Below are positions 55,605 to 64,000 of a DNA stretch of 64,000 bases, in pieces; the stretch's first letter is position 1; each line of letters starts with the position of its first letter. A program made the translations under genes and the position numbers. The DNA is from Chaetomium olivaceum (taxonomy: Eukaryota; Ascomycota; Sordariomycetes; Sordariales; Chaetomiaceae). The stretch is from contig JAYWVB010000006.1 in assembly GCA_039881045.1 (NCBI GenBank), forward strand, positions 1 through 64,000, in the 5' to 3' direction. The notes beneath the pieces were generated by a model. The model ran no database searches, was not told the DNA's origin, and saw nothing but the letters and a program-made list of their open reading frames with translations.

Positions 55605-55940
55605 TCAACGTGGGTTATAAGTTAGTCTTCCGGGCGCCGGGCGATGTCGTTCTCCGAATTCCATAGGCACGTATTTGTCGACCCCATCGTCGCCGCATTC
55701 CGGGACGCTGGCGGAGGCGAGCCAACACCTGAGGTCGCAAACGGTCCTGTGCACACGGCCCCCGCGATGGGCATTGAAGTAGGCATAACCGGGGACGTGA
55801 CGGCTGAAGGCAAATGATTTTGCGAGGCGACTTTTGAGGGTATGGTTGGCCGGGTTCTGGGAGCAGACATGGTCGACCACTTGTTCTCCCGCGAGCTCGA
55901 GAGTATCATATAGGACAATTCTCCAATAGTCGGATGGGTG
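55605..55940 (-). pseudogene. possible C-terminal fragment of a conserved hypothetical
   Basis: From an acceptor-like TTTAG at about 55941 the minus strand reads HPSDYWRIVLYDTLELAG, QVVDHVCSQNPANHTLK, FAFSRHVPGYAYFNAHRGG and on to a stop at 55605. It has protein-like composition but no identifiable family. The minus-strand ORF just upstream (55953-56378) ends in a stop 12 bases before this point, and I find no intron that joins the two in frame. Either the fragment is what remains of a gene, or a lesion separates two halves. A competing open frame on the same strand (55622-55918) weakens the case. Confidence 0.3.
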
Positions 55941-56472
55941 CTAAATGGCGAGTTACGTGAGGGGCTTGCCCGCGTTTGGTGTGGCCTGCCCCTCTCCTTT
56001 GGAGAAGATGATGCCGAGGTGGTCGAGGCTGCTCTCGCGGCGCTGAGGGCGGCGGCCTCTTAAGGGAATGAGGACCTCGTCAGAGTTTATGCGTGACACA
56101 AATATTCCGTGAGAAGCTACCATTTTTGGAAGGAAACGAAAGTCAGCAACAATATGGACCTTGGGTAGTATTTGCATGCAAGACACACTGCCAGGTGGGA
56201 CGGCAGCGGGCAGCCGAGCAAGCCAATCAAACCCCTTAGGCCTTAACTTTAGTTTCTGCTCTTCGGCGCCTAATCGCTTATTCTTTCGCCGTCCTGAGCA
56301 CCTCGTGGAGGCGGGGTCCTGTTCAAAGTCAGGTGCACAACGAGCAGTTGAGAAACTGGGCAACCCATAGCTCAACATTGTTGGATTCAGAGCTCAGGGG
56401 TATTGCTCAGCGGTCCTACGATCTAACGCAGCCCGAACAACCACCCCCCAGTCTCCCGCCGTATTCGCGACA
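55941..56472. other. upstream region of the HET gene
   Basis: Covered on the minus strand by a 141-codon open frame (55953-56378) without recognisable domain. Otherwise nothing. Confidence 0.35.
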
Positions 56473-58248
56473 ATGAGGCTCCTAGAAACCATCCCCACCG
56501 CCACGGGAGTCCCCCAGCTCCGCGAATTCCTCGGCTCACACATCCCCCCCTACGCCATTCTCTCGCACACGTGGGACGCCGACGAAGTGACGCTCCAACA
56601 GCTCGCAGCCGCCGACCTGTTTGCCCTGCATGGCCGCGCGCGGTTCACAAAGGTCCAACGGGCATGCGCCCTTGCCCGCACGCGCGACGCCCTCGACTAC
56701 GTCTGGGTCGACACGTGCTGCATCGACAAGACCAGCAGTGCCGAACTGTCCGAGGCGATCAACTCTATGTTTGCGTGGTACCGTGACGCCGAGGCGTGCT
56801 ATGTGTATCTGAGTGATCTCGAGACAGGTGAGGATGGCGATCTGGCGAGGGATCTGCCTGCTTGTCGGTGGTTTACTCGGGGATGGACGCTGCAGGAGTT
56901 GCTAGCGCCGAAGAAGGTGTTATTCTTTGATCGCGATTGGAATTATCGCGGTAGTAAGGCGGAGCTGGCGGAGCTTCTTAGCACAATCACGAATATTCCC
57001 GTAGCGGTACTGTGCCATGAAGCGGAGTTGGGTGACTTTGCGGTGGCGCGGAGGATGTCGTGGGCCGCTAACAGGGAAACGACGCGGTTGGAGGATATGG
57101 CGTACTGTCTACTGGGAATTTTCGACGTTAACCTGTCCCTCATCTACGGGGAGGGTATCAAAGCCTTTGCCCGTCTTCAGGCCGCTATCCTCCAAACCAC
57201 ACCGGATTTGAGCATTTTTGCCTGGGTTGACAACTCTGACAACCGCTCGGAATATGTGGGGGTCCTGGCCACTCGTCCCGCGCTGTTCGCTCAGTGTCGC
57301 GAAATGGAAGCGGCGGTAGGCGACTCGGCATACGCAAACTTCACGATGACTACGAGAGGGATACAAACGGACGCCAGCCTAATTCCGGTCACGAGGCGCG
57401 GGGCAACGCCGTCGATGGTTGCGCTAGACACTCGTTGCCATATGGGTGGTTCTCGCATCGGGGTGCATATCCGGAAGATTGGTGGTAGCCTGTATGCCAG
57501 GTGCAGACCTTTTACACTTTTCAGGGCGGGCGGGGGTGCCGTGACCTGGCAACGCTCGCTGGTTGAAACCCTTACTCTGGCCACGGTGCTACCCACGCGA
57601 TTTCCCTTCCATACTGGCCCTGACCCTGTGGTGGGAAACAGGTTTTCGGCACTGCGCGTAGGGTGGGGACCGTTCGTGGAATGGGACTCTCAGCAGATGC
57701 CCAGAAGCCACTTCGACACTGAGCACGGGGTCTTCTTTTCCTGTGACACCAGCACCAAAGGCTGGTGTTCCTATGTTACAGAAGGGACTCTCCCTGGGGG
57801 GAGTATTCCCGGGCTCGCAAGCGAGGGAGTTTATCTGAAGTTGTTCTTTGCTTGCTTCGAGTGGAATACCGAGATCCCCGTTGTTGTGTTGGCTAGTCTA
57901 AGCTCGGCGGACCCTGCGACGGGAATGTTGCTGGAATCACTCCTAACTTCTCAATTGGACCAGGTGACGTTCGAGAGCTGTTGGCGGGCAAAGAATCTTG
58001 TCGTCGGCATTTTAAAGGACAGCCTAGTGGACATGGGCGTGGTACGGACTCATTTCGGGCTGGTACGGTTGTACCAAGGATCTAAGTCTTGGACTCAACT
58101 ACATTCCCACTTTCAGGTCCGGCTGGATATACGGAAAGAACTTCAGCTTAATGTATGCGTCAACCCGACCATAGTTTTCGATCTTTCTTTTGCGGTTGAG
58201 AGTGCGCTAGCTCAAAGCTTGGGAGCTCTCGGGAGTGGAATCATGTAG
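56473..58248 (+). CDS. HET-domain protein (heterokaryon incompatibility type), 591 aa
   Basis: Single exon, no lesions. The N-terminal HET domain shows its three conserved blocks in order: YAILSHTW (27-34), YVWVDTCCIDK (76-86) and RWFTRGWTLQELLAPKKVLF (132-151). A helix with DMAYCLLGIFDVNLSLIYGEG follows, as in the HET-D/E and tol-like group. HET domains trigger programmed cell death when incompatible fungal cells fuse. The rest (about 250-591) has no NACHT, WD40 or ankyrin repeats that I can see and does not match a domain I know. The start ATG follows an upstream stop-rich region and has good context. The gene stands alone, with no neighbour within 200 bp that looks like a partner. It is probably cytosolic. 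Confidence 0.9.
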   Translation: MRLLETIPTATGVPQLREFLGSHIPPYAILSHTWDADEVTLQQLAAADLFALHGRARFTKVQRACALARTRDALDYVWVDTCCIDKTSSAELSEAINSMFAWYRDAEACYVYLSDLETGEDGDLARDLPACRWFTRGWTLQELLAPKKVLFFDRDWNYRGSKAELAELLSTITNIPVAVLCHEAELGDFAVARRMSWAANRETTRLEDMAYCLLGIFDVNLSLIYGEGIKAFARLQAAILQTTPDLSIFAWVDNSDNRSEYVGVLATRPALFAQCREMEAAVGDSAYANFTMTTRGIQTDASLIPVTRRGATPSMVALDTRCHMGGSRIGVHIRKIGGSLYARCRPFTLFRAGGGAVTWQRSLVETLTLATVLPTRFPFHTGPDPVVGNRFSALRVGWGPFVEWDSQQMPRSHFDTEHGVFFSCDTSTKGWCSYVTEGTLPGGSIPGLASEGVYLKLFFACFEWNTEIPVVVLASLSSADPATGMLLESLLTSQLDQVTFESCWRAKNLVVGILKDSLVDMGVVRTHFGLVRLYQGSKSWTQLHSHFQVRLDIRKELQLNVCVNPTIVFDLSFAVESALAQSLGALGSGIM

Positions 58249-58358
58249 AAGAGTACCTATTATATGGGTACCCATTTGCGAATACCGAACGATAAGGTAC
58301 CTCGGTATGCAACATGGTGTTCCTCTTAGCCTGCAATGAACCGGAAGTACCCACACTT

Positions 58359-58660
58359 TATTTCTCCTCTTGTTATTTCTTGTTACTCAATTTCTTGTCA
58401 TTAATTCCGTTTTCTTGATCATCCCACGAGGCATATCCTTATTGATGTTATGTTATCTGTTCTTTTCTTTTCTTCATGATTTCCGTGTCTTCGTCCTTAA
58501 TCCCCTGTCCCGGTCCCATATATCTTTTCCTTTTCCTGATTTGTCCTCACTTTTGCCCCCGTAATGGCATTTCCTTCATTTTTCTGATTGTCTTCTTTCT
58601 CTTGTCGTCTTCTTTCGTATTTAACTTCCTTGACTTTCTTTTGTTGACAGGGTGACCGCT
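58359..58660. repeat. long pyrimidine-rich tract
   Basis: About 300 bases dominated by T and C on the plus strand (CTTGTTATTTCTTGTTACTC, CCTTTTCCTGATTTG), starting about 110 bp after the HET stop codon. Composition is unlike the rest of the window. Confidence 0.6.
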
Positions 58661-59110
58661 CATCATTAATCTCTAGAGATTCAGCGCGTGGTTTGCAAAC
58701 GCCACCTTATTACAAGCCCATCCTAGTAAGACGACCATGACAGGACCTGCAACTCGAACACGGAAGGAAGACTAATGATGATACCAGTCCGATGTGAATG
58801 CGAGGAGCAAACAGGTTGGCGAACATTGAAACGGCTGCAAGGGCGTGCCAACTGAAGAATGCGCACGTCTTCCCATCCATTTGCGAAACAGGGGCAGCAA
58901 TTCGCAATCTGTGGCACACCACATAGTCAACAGGAGGGAACCTGCCCTGATTATGATTTCATTGACTGCTGACTCTTACTCCATGAAGTAGTCGTTCAAT
59001 ATCATCGCGGCAGGGACAATGCGTATATTGACATGCAGGCCACGGTATCTGTTGGCTTTCAAATACCCAAAACACCGACCTAAGGAATGTAGGGTGCCGA
59101 GTGGCAGAGC

Positions 59111-59130
59111 CCCTAGTCCGACAACTAGGG
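59111..59130. other. perfect 7-bp-stem hairpin
   Basis: CCCTAGT and ACTAGGG pair around a CCGACA loop. It is flanked by GCCGAGTGG upstream and GATTCAAATC downstream, which look like tRNA A and B boxes, but no acceptor stem forms. Confidence 0.35.
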
Positions 59131-60231
59131 CTGAATTTACGTAACATCAAAACCCACAATGGATTCCAGCCGCGATTCAAATCATTCATTCACTTACCAC
59201 CGTCACCGGCAGGGCCCCCGTGGCCCTCACTAGCACCACGAGCGCATGCCGTATCTACTTGCGGGGCCACTCCAGCTTCAGTGATAGCGGCTACACGCTG
59301 TCTGGCCCCGTCAAACAGGGTAGTAAGGCGTGCCACCTTATCAAGAAGGAGCGCCGGTACCAGGCGGCCTCGGTCATCTACTATGCATGCGGCCGGCAGA
59401 AGAGCCCGGCAACACCCTGGACCCTGCTCCTGCTTCGAGGGGTTTGATGGTGCCGGGCATATTAGCCCGTGATTTGGTGCAGACAGCAATAAGGCCCCAC
59501 AATCGGATCAGTGGGACAGGGCTCAGGTTTCGTGTCTCAAGGCTACGTGTAAATGTAATTGGGTCGAACAGGGGAGAGTTGTGGCTGACAGGAGTCTGGC
59601 AAGCGTGACTGACGTGACCATTACCTAGATGGCGCCTTAGTTGCTTTACTCTGTACATAGCCACAACACCCCTCGTTCAAACATGCGGCGAAGCCGATGG
59701 ATCCAACCCTATTCACCACATCACAAGCAAATCGCAGATTTGTCTGCCGCGAGCCGAAGATAGACGTAACGGAACGGGACGAATGATAGACTGCCTTTGC
59801 ATAATCACGAGAAGGCAGTGGCGGCCGCGAGCTTACACGAGGACGGGGCGGTTACACGGCTTGAATGGCAGCTGGCGCTTCGAGGACTTCGCGTTCCGCA
59901 AAGGCCGTGGGAGGAGACGCCTTTTTAGTTCACGGCTATCGTAAATTATAAGTATCTGACCGTGTCATGCTGCGTGGTATGCCACAGTAAGGGTGAAGTG
60001 AAGTTACCATATTAGTGATTAACCACGACGACACCGATACATGATTATGCCCGATTGTGTAGGAGAAATGTGGCACCCAATCGCTCCCTCGAGAACTATA
60101 AGGGAAGACTTTTGTAAATGAAAGGAATCGTTCCTTCTCCGCTTCCTCAATGTAATTAAATCAAATCTCAGACTCATCATTGAGACTTAGCTCCAACACG
60201 TAAGAGCCCCGTTGACTCATCCTCCGTTCCG

Positions 60232-60839
60232 ATGAGTGCTCCCATTGCTCTTTCCAGCCTCCCAATCCTTAGCCCAGACTTCCTAAAAGGTTGATCAACA
60301 TTATGGGTGTTACTGCGGGTTTGGCATCTTTCCTAGGCGAGACGCCACCAACGAGGCTCACACACGGGCATACCGGGAATTTCTTGCAAAGGTCTTGGAT
60401 ACATATGAAACTGCATACCACGACAAGTCCAAGGATGGAAAAATCCTTCAGTTACCCGCTAGAGACTCCGATGGCGAGTTTCCGACCAACAGCTGGGTTT
60501 CTTTCACCGTCAGCGAATGGCCGAAAATTCCCGCAAACCCAAAACGGTGCCACTGCTTTCTCCGCTTCAGCTCCAAGGTCAGCGGACGGCAGGGTCACGC
60601 CGAGCCCTACATTTGCGGCGTGTACCAAATCGCCAAGGAGTATTTCGGGGTTCGAGTTCGTTGGAGGCATCATTTGTACGACATGGGCGAAGATTCGAGA
60701 GAGTTCTGGGGTTAATTACTACAATTGGGCGGAGGTTCATGAAGCGGATGAGGAGCTCAAACAGCTGGACACCGAAGACCAAGAGGTTAATCGGCAAGGG
60801 ACAGAGCAGAGCAACGTGAAGGTTGAGCAGGGGCCATGA
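60232..60839 (+). CDS. hypothetical protein, frame uncertain
   Basis: A protein-like block runs AYREFLAKVLDTYETAYHDK, FPTNSWVSFTVSEWPKIPANP, CHCFLRFSSKVSG and AEPYICGVYQIAKEYFGVRV to SREFWG and a stop at 60713-60715. A second frame continues with VNYYNWAEVHEADEELKQLD and an acidic tail to TGA at 60839. Dropping one G from the GGGG at about 60709-60713 would join them. Upstream, the frame has no ATG. A candidate first exon (ATG at 60232, ending before a GTTGAT donor) is one base out of phase. The boundaries given are therefore the outer limits of the evidence. I do not recognise the family. Confidence 0.45.
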
Positions 60840-61217
60840 TGAGCAATATGCAGTATTCCTACCTACATCGAATTACCAATGACTCCGTCACTGGCGGGCA
60901 GTATGCGCCAAATATCGAATACAAAACAATACGATGGGAAGGAAGAATGACGATGACGTTACACAATGCGGCGTTTAAGACAGGGTGTTCCTAGATACCT
61001 CTGCTCCTTCCCGATCTGCCCAGAACAAAGGCAGTGGCGGCTCATTCCAAGTGGTGCCCCGCCCACAATCAGGAGATAAGAGGTGTCGCTACACATGTTG
61101 GCGGATATTTCCTAACCACCTCTCATGATCTCATCCATCACCAACAAAAGCCTTACAAAATCTGAATCGTAACTCTTGTCGCCGCTCATCGTCACAACGG
61201 ACCGACCAACACAGCCA
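60840..61217. other. spacer upstream of the DUF7587-like gene
   Basis: 380 bp, no feature seen. Confidence 0.4.
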
Positions 61218-61748
61218 ATGATGGACGATTTTCTACCTCATCGGCTCCATCCGGTATATGAACGCGACCTAAAATTGTACCATGTCTACGACGAACTATC
61301 GCAAACCCCCTACATCCACGGTTATGGCATTGAAGCGGGCGACAAGAACAGATACTACATGCGCTACTGTCACCGCATCACGGTGCGTCTCATTGCCAAA
61401 CACCTCGATTGGTACCAGGACGAGCCGACGTCCTTCATTTCCCTCTTCGACAGCCCGAATAGCGCATTGCATGAAGCCCAGAGGCGCATGTCACATCGAT
61501 ACGTCCACCGCGACGGTCAGTCGTACAACAGGGGCTTTGTTTCTGTCGCTGTCATTTCTGCGCGCCAGCTGGCGGATGAAGGGGTGTTCTTCTTCTCCGC
61601 ACGGGACCTGAGGAGGATGTTGGTCGAGGGCACCCAACAATTGGATGGTATTCTGGGTGCGCGAGAATGGTTCGCCATGGACTATATCCCTGATACTACG
61701 GTGGCGTATGTTGTGCAGGAGGACGATCTTCGGATGGGCGTTCTGTAG
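61218..61748 (+). CDS. DUF7587-like fungal protein, 176 aa
   Basis: Single exon from ATGATG at 61218. The protein starts with a short acidic stretch, then LKLYHVYDELSQTPY, an insertion, AKHLDWYQDEPTSFISLFDS, and AVISARQLADEGVFFFS. The H.DW....PT.FISLF core followed by an LHxID-like strand matches my memory of the fungal DUF7587 domain, often seen near HET genes and in effector-like proteins, and distantly like ADP-ribosyltransferase folds. That last link is speculative. No signal peptide or membrane helix is seen, so the product is probably intracellular. The C-terminus (WFAMDYIPDTTVAYVVQEDD) completes the fold. It lies 3 kb downstream of the HET gene on the same strand. Confidence 0.65.
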   Translation: MMDDFLPHRLHPVYERDLKLYHVYDELSQTPYIHGYGIEAGDKNRYYMRYCHRITVRLIAKHLDWYQDEPTSFISLFDSPNSALHEAQRRMSHRYVHRDGQSYNRGFVSVAVISARQLADEGVFFFSARDLRRMLVEGTQQLDGILGAREWFAMDYIPDTTVAYVVQEDDLRMGVL

Positions 61749-62837
61749 TCAAAGTGGGCGCGGGTATGTGATGCGGGTTCTTGGTTTCTTTAGAAGGACC
61801 CCGGTGGGAGCAATGAGTCTTGTTCGTGATCTCAAATTCCTTGTTTTCGGTTCCGTTGTTACGTGATCATGGCCATGTAATCCAGGCCAATATTGGCGGT
61901 TGGGCCGGAACGATACTAAGCGGTCTACAGCGTGTAGTTCGGCACCTACTGGTTGTTGAGACAAATGGGCATACGTCAGAGTTACTTGCATAAATAAAGC
62001 CCTCGCCGAGATGGGATGCCCTCTATCTATATATATACAAAGAAACGGCCATAGCCTACTTCCACCACACCACGCAAGGTGTGTCCCTCTCTGAGCCACC
62101 AAAAAGGGCTCTTAATCTAGCAGCAGCTGGATCAAATCTTCAAGCGCCTACGAGAGATGAAATAACAACCAGGTGGGTGACTGGCGAGTGTTGGAGCGGC
62201 AGCCACCGTGGACGCATGGGTGCAGCATACTGACAGTGACACCATGATGACGACGGCCTCGGAGTTTCAAAATTTTCAGTTTTCCATCAAAACGCGGTGC
62301 GGTTGAGTATCTATGCAGCATTCCTCGAAAGCTTGCTACCTAATCCCGAGCCAAACGACCCAGTCGTTTTCACTCAGAGCGATGTTTTTCCGGGAAATTG
62401 TTGACAAAGATCCCGTACGCCCGAGTAAGTATGTGTGGTTACCGGGATCATTGACTGGGAAGAAGCTGGTTTCTATCCCCTCTTATTTGAGTCAAACAAG
62501 TGCCTTTATACCCTTAATAGAGACGCGATGAATGGCTTACAAGACTAGTGGAAGTATGTGCCGGCCTGCATTGCTGCCGCAAGTTATTCTCTGGAGCGGG
62601 CGGTTGGCAGGTTATGGGACGAGGCAAATGGTATTTGCGTTTCGCTATCCGAAATTGGAATAGTGAAAATGTGTTTGACGGATGTTTGATGGCGGCTGGA
62701 AAATCTGGGTCGACACTATCGGTGCCGCCATAATTCCAGGTAGGTAAGGTACCGTAGTGGGAAAATGTGCCAGGCAAGTATGATACTTGGCCTTCCAGGA
62801 ATGCAATCTATCGTTGTCTTGTCAAGTATCATTCCCA

Positions 62838-62868
62838 GAGCAACTAGCATACCTCGAGCAACTAGCAT
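62838..62868. repeat. 18-bp-period direct duplication
   Basis: GAGCAACTAGCAT occurs at 62838-62850 and again at 62856-62868, separated by ACCTC. Confidence 0.8.
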
Positions 62869-62970
62869 TCCCGGCGTTCCGCTCTCTGATTGGTGGTTAT
62901 TTATGGGTCCTTGCCCCATCCGACAGATTGATCAGGACTCGTGGCAATGGGACTGCCACTGCAACCACTG

Positions 62971-63010
62971 TAAGCCACTGTAAGCCACTGTAAGCCACTG
63001 TAAGCCACTG
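62971..63010. repeat. 10-bp tandem repeat, four perfect copies
   Basis: Four uninterrupted copies of TAAGCCACTG, preceded by a partial copy (AACCACTG). Confidence 0.95.
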
Positions 63011-63184
63011 TCTGGTGTACGCCTCGCCCAATTTACAAAAGCACAACGCTGGACAAGATGAAATCAAGGACTGAACCAGGTTTTTTATTTTCTTTTGGCC
63101 ACATAATCCATTCTTGAATACACACTATATACTACCACTAGCAACGATTGAATACGGCAGTACAAGGGTAAAACCGGTTGGAGG

Positions 63185-64000
63185 TCACAAGTTAGAGTAT
63201 CCTTCTGACTCTTGGTCATCCACCCGGGTGTTACGTCCAAGCCTGGCTCTCTGCTGCTGCTTTCCAGGCCGAGACATGGGTTTGCCAGAATCCCCGCCAC
63301 CCGCACGTTTGCCCCGGGGGGCCAGAGTACCACTATGTCTAGCTGTGACTCCGCGAGTATTAGTGTGAGCTTCCTGCGTGTTGCTGTCAGCTTCCAGAGC
63401 ACGCTGAGACTTCCTGCGGTTGCGGTTCGAAGCGCGGGTAACTGGAGTAGCTTGGGCGGTTGTTGTGGTAAAGTCGCCTGCGCTAAACCCCGTCGGAGAT
63501 GTTTTCGCTGCCGGGGTGGCCTCTGTCGTCGGAGCGTTGACAGTTGCACCGGGTGTTGTGCACTGCCGAGTCTGTTGCTGCACCACCGACCGGCTGTGGA
63601 CGCTGCCTGTATCGGATGTGGGGATGATGGGCACCTGGATCCTGGATTGCGGGAGATGAACTGATCCGGTAGCCAAGCCAGGCCGCGTAGGTGGCGGCGA
63701 TGACATCCTCTGCGATGTTGTTCTGGTGATGCCCTGGAAGTTCGATGGGGTTGTTCCGGTGGGTTGGCTGACACTAGGCCCGGCCAAAACACCGTGTGCC
63801 CGCTGGCCATCGACGGCGGCGACATTGTGCGGCGGATATTTGATGCTGGCAGCTCGCAACAACGGCTGGTCATCTTCGTCATAACCAGGTGATGTGCAAG
63901 CCCCTTCATCTATAAGTTCACCGTGCTGCTGATTGTCCCTAAAGATGTCTTCATCACCATCCACGAACATGGAGTCATCATGATCATGCTGCTCGTCATC
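63185..64000 (-). CDS. 3' part of a gene for a disordered protein (runs off the window)
   Basis: The minus-strand frame is open from the window edge (64000) to a stop at 63185, giving at least 271 residues. The part nearest the edge is acidic (DDEQHDHDDSMFVDGDED). The rest is rich in Thr, Ser, Pro, Gln and Ala, with a basic patch RASNRNRRKSQRALE and a Gly/Arg-rich stretch near the end (RGKRAGGGDSGKP). No folded domain is visible; this looks like the intrinsically disordered tail of a longer, possibly nuclear, protein. The N-terminal part and any domain lie outside the window. A parallel open frame (63085-63909) is less protein-like. Confidence 0.55.
   Translation of the reverse strand, partial: DDEQHDHDDSMFVDGDEDIFRDNQQHGELIDEGACTSPGYDEDDQPLLRAASIKYPPHNVAAVDGQRAHGVLAGPSVSQPTGTTPSNFQGITRTTSQRMSSPPPTRPGLATGSVHLPQSRIQVPIIPTSDTGSVHSRSVVQQQTRQCTTPGATVNAPTTEATPAAKTSPTGFSAGDFTTTTAQATPVTRASNRNRRKSQRALEADSNTQEAHTNTRGVTARHSGTLAPRGKRAGGGDSGKPMSRPGKQQQRARLGRNTRVDDQESEGYSNL

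Larger units (their letters stand above)
58249..60231. other. 2 kb intergenic with a pyrimidine tract and a hairpin
   Basis: Holds a long T/C-rich stretch (58359-58660) and a 7-bp-stem hairpin (59111-59130). No supportable gene on either strand. Confidence 0.45.
61749..63184. other. 1.4 kb intergenic with small tandem repeats
   Basis: Only short ORFs. It contains an 18-bp-period duplication at 62838-62868 and a four-copy 10-bp repeat at 62971-63010. Confidence 0.45.

Noticed and set aside
59090..59185. tRNA-like A box (GCCGAGTGG) and B box (GATTCAAATC)
   Set aside because: The central hairpin has a six-base loop, there is no complementary acceptor stem and no 7-nt anticodon loop, so no tRNA fold can be drawn.
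1..64000. secondary-metabolite cluster around the P450
   Set aside because: No PKS, NRPS, terpene cyclase, prenyltransferase or MFS exporter is found in the window; P450 and aldo-keto reductase alone are not enough.

Overview
The window looks like nuclear DNA of a filamentous ascomycete, most likely a Sordariomycete (inference). Genes are GC-rich and cut by many short introns of about 45-110 bp with GTRNGT donors, CTAAC/CTAAT-like branch sites and YAG acceptors. Several families are typical of such fungi: HET domain, GT69 (CAP59-like), DUF7587-like, Mid2-like sensors and a fungal kinase-like family. No rRNA, tRNA, CRISPR array or bacterial-type operon was seen. Intron models were built by hand and checked for reading-phase continuity.

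Layout. 1-8.9 kb is gene-poor and holds wreckage: a small ORF, a broken amidase, a membrane-protein fragment and an F-box-like remnant. 8.9-24 kb is a normal gene run: GT25 glycosyltransferase, a DUF6914-like protein, an RGG-box protein, a coiled-coil protein divergent from an intact 10-exon Hsp70-like gene, a tetraspan-like membrane protein and a gamma-glutamylcyclotransferase-like protein. 25-36 kb has two damaged GT69 genes in opposite orientation around a CAX antiporter and two cell-surface proteins (a Mid2-like sensor and a Cys-rich GPI-type protein). 36.5-41 kb has a large imperfect palindrome, a frameshifted C2H2 factor, a small mitochondrial-type protein and an EthD-like gene. 41-51.5 kb is the most unusual part: three tandem paralogous kinase-like genes (all minus strand) with a cytochrome P450 (plus strand) inserted between the second and third. 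53-64 kb holds a possible solo LTR, an aldo-keto reductase, a HET-domain gene, two smaller genes and the 3' end of a disordered-protein gene that runs off the window.

Two themes cut across the genes. First, at least nine gene models need single-base corrections, usually at short homopolymers, and three carry in-frame stops. This is either assembly error or real decay, and I cannot separate them from sequence alone. Second, the kinase-like tandem, the Hsp70-like protein and the HET gene belong to families that often expand in fungal self/non-self recognition. A functional link between them is inference only.
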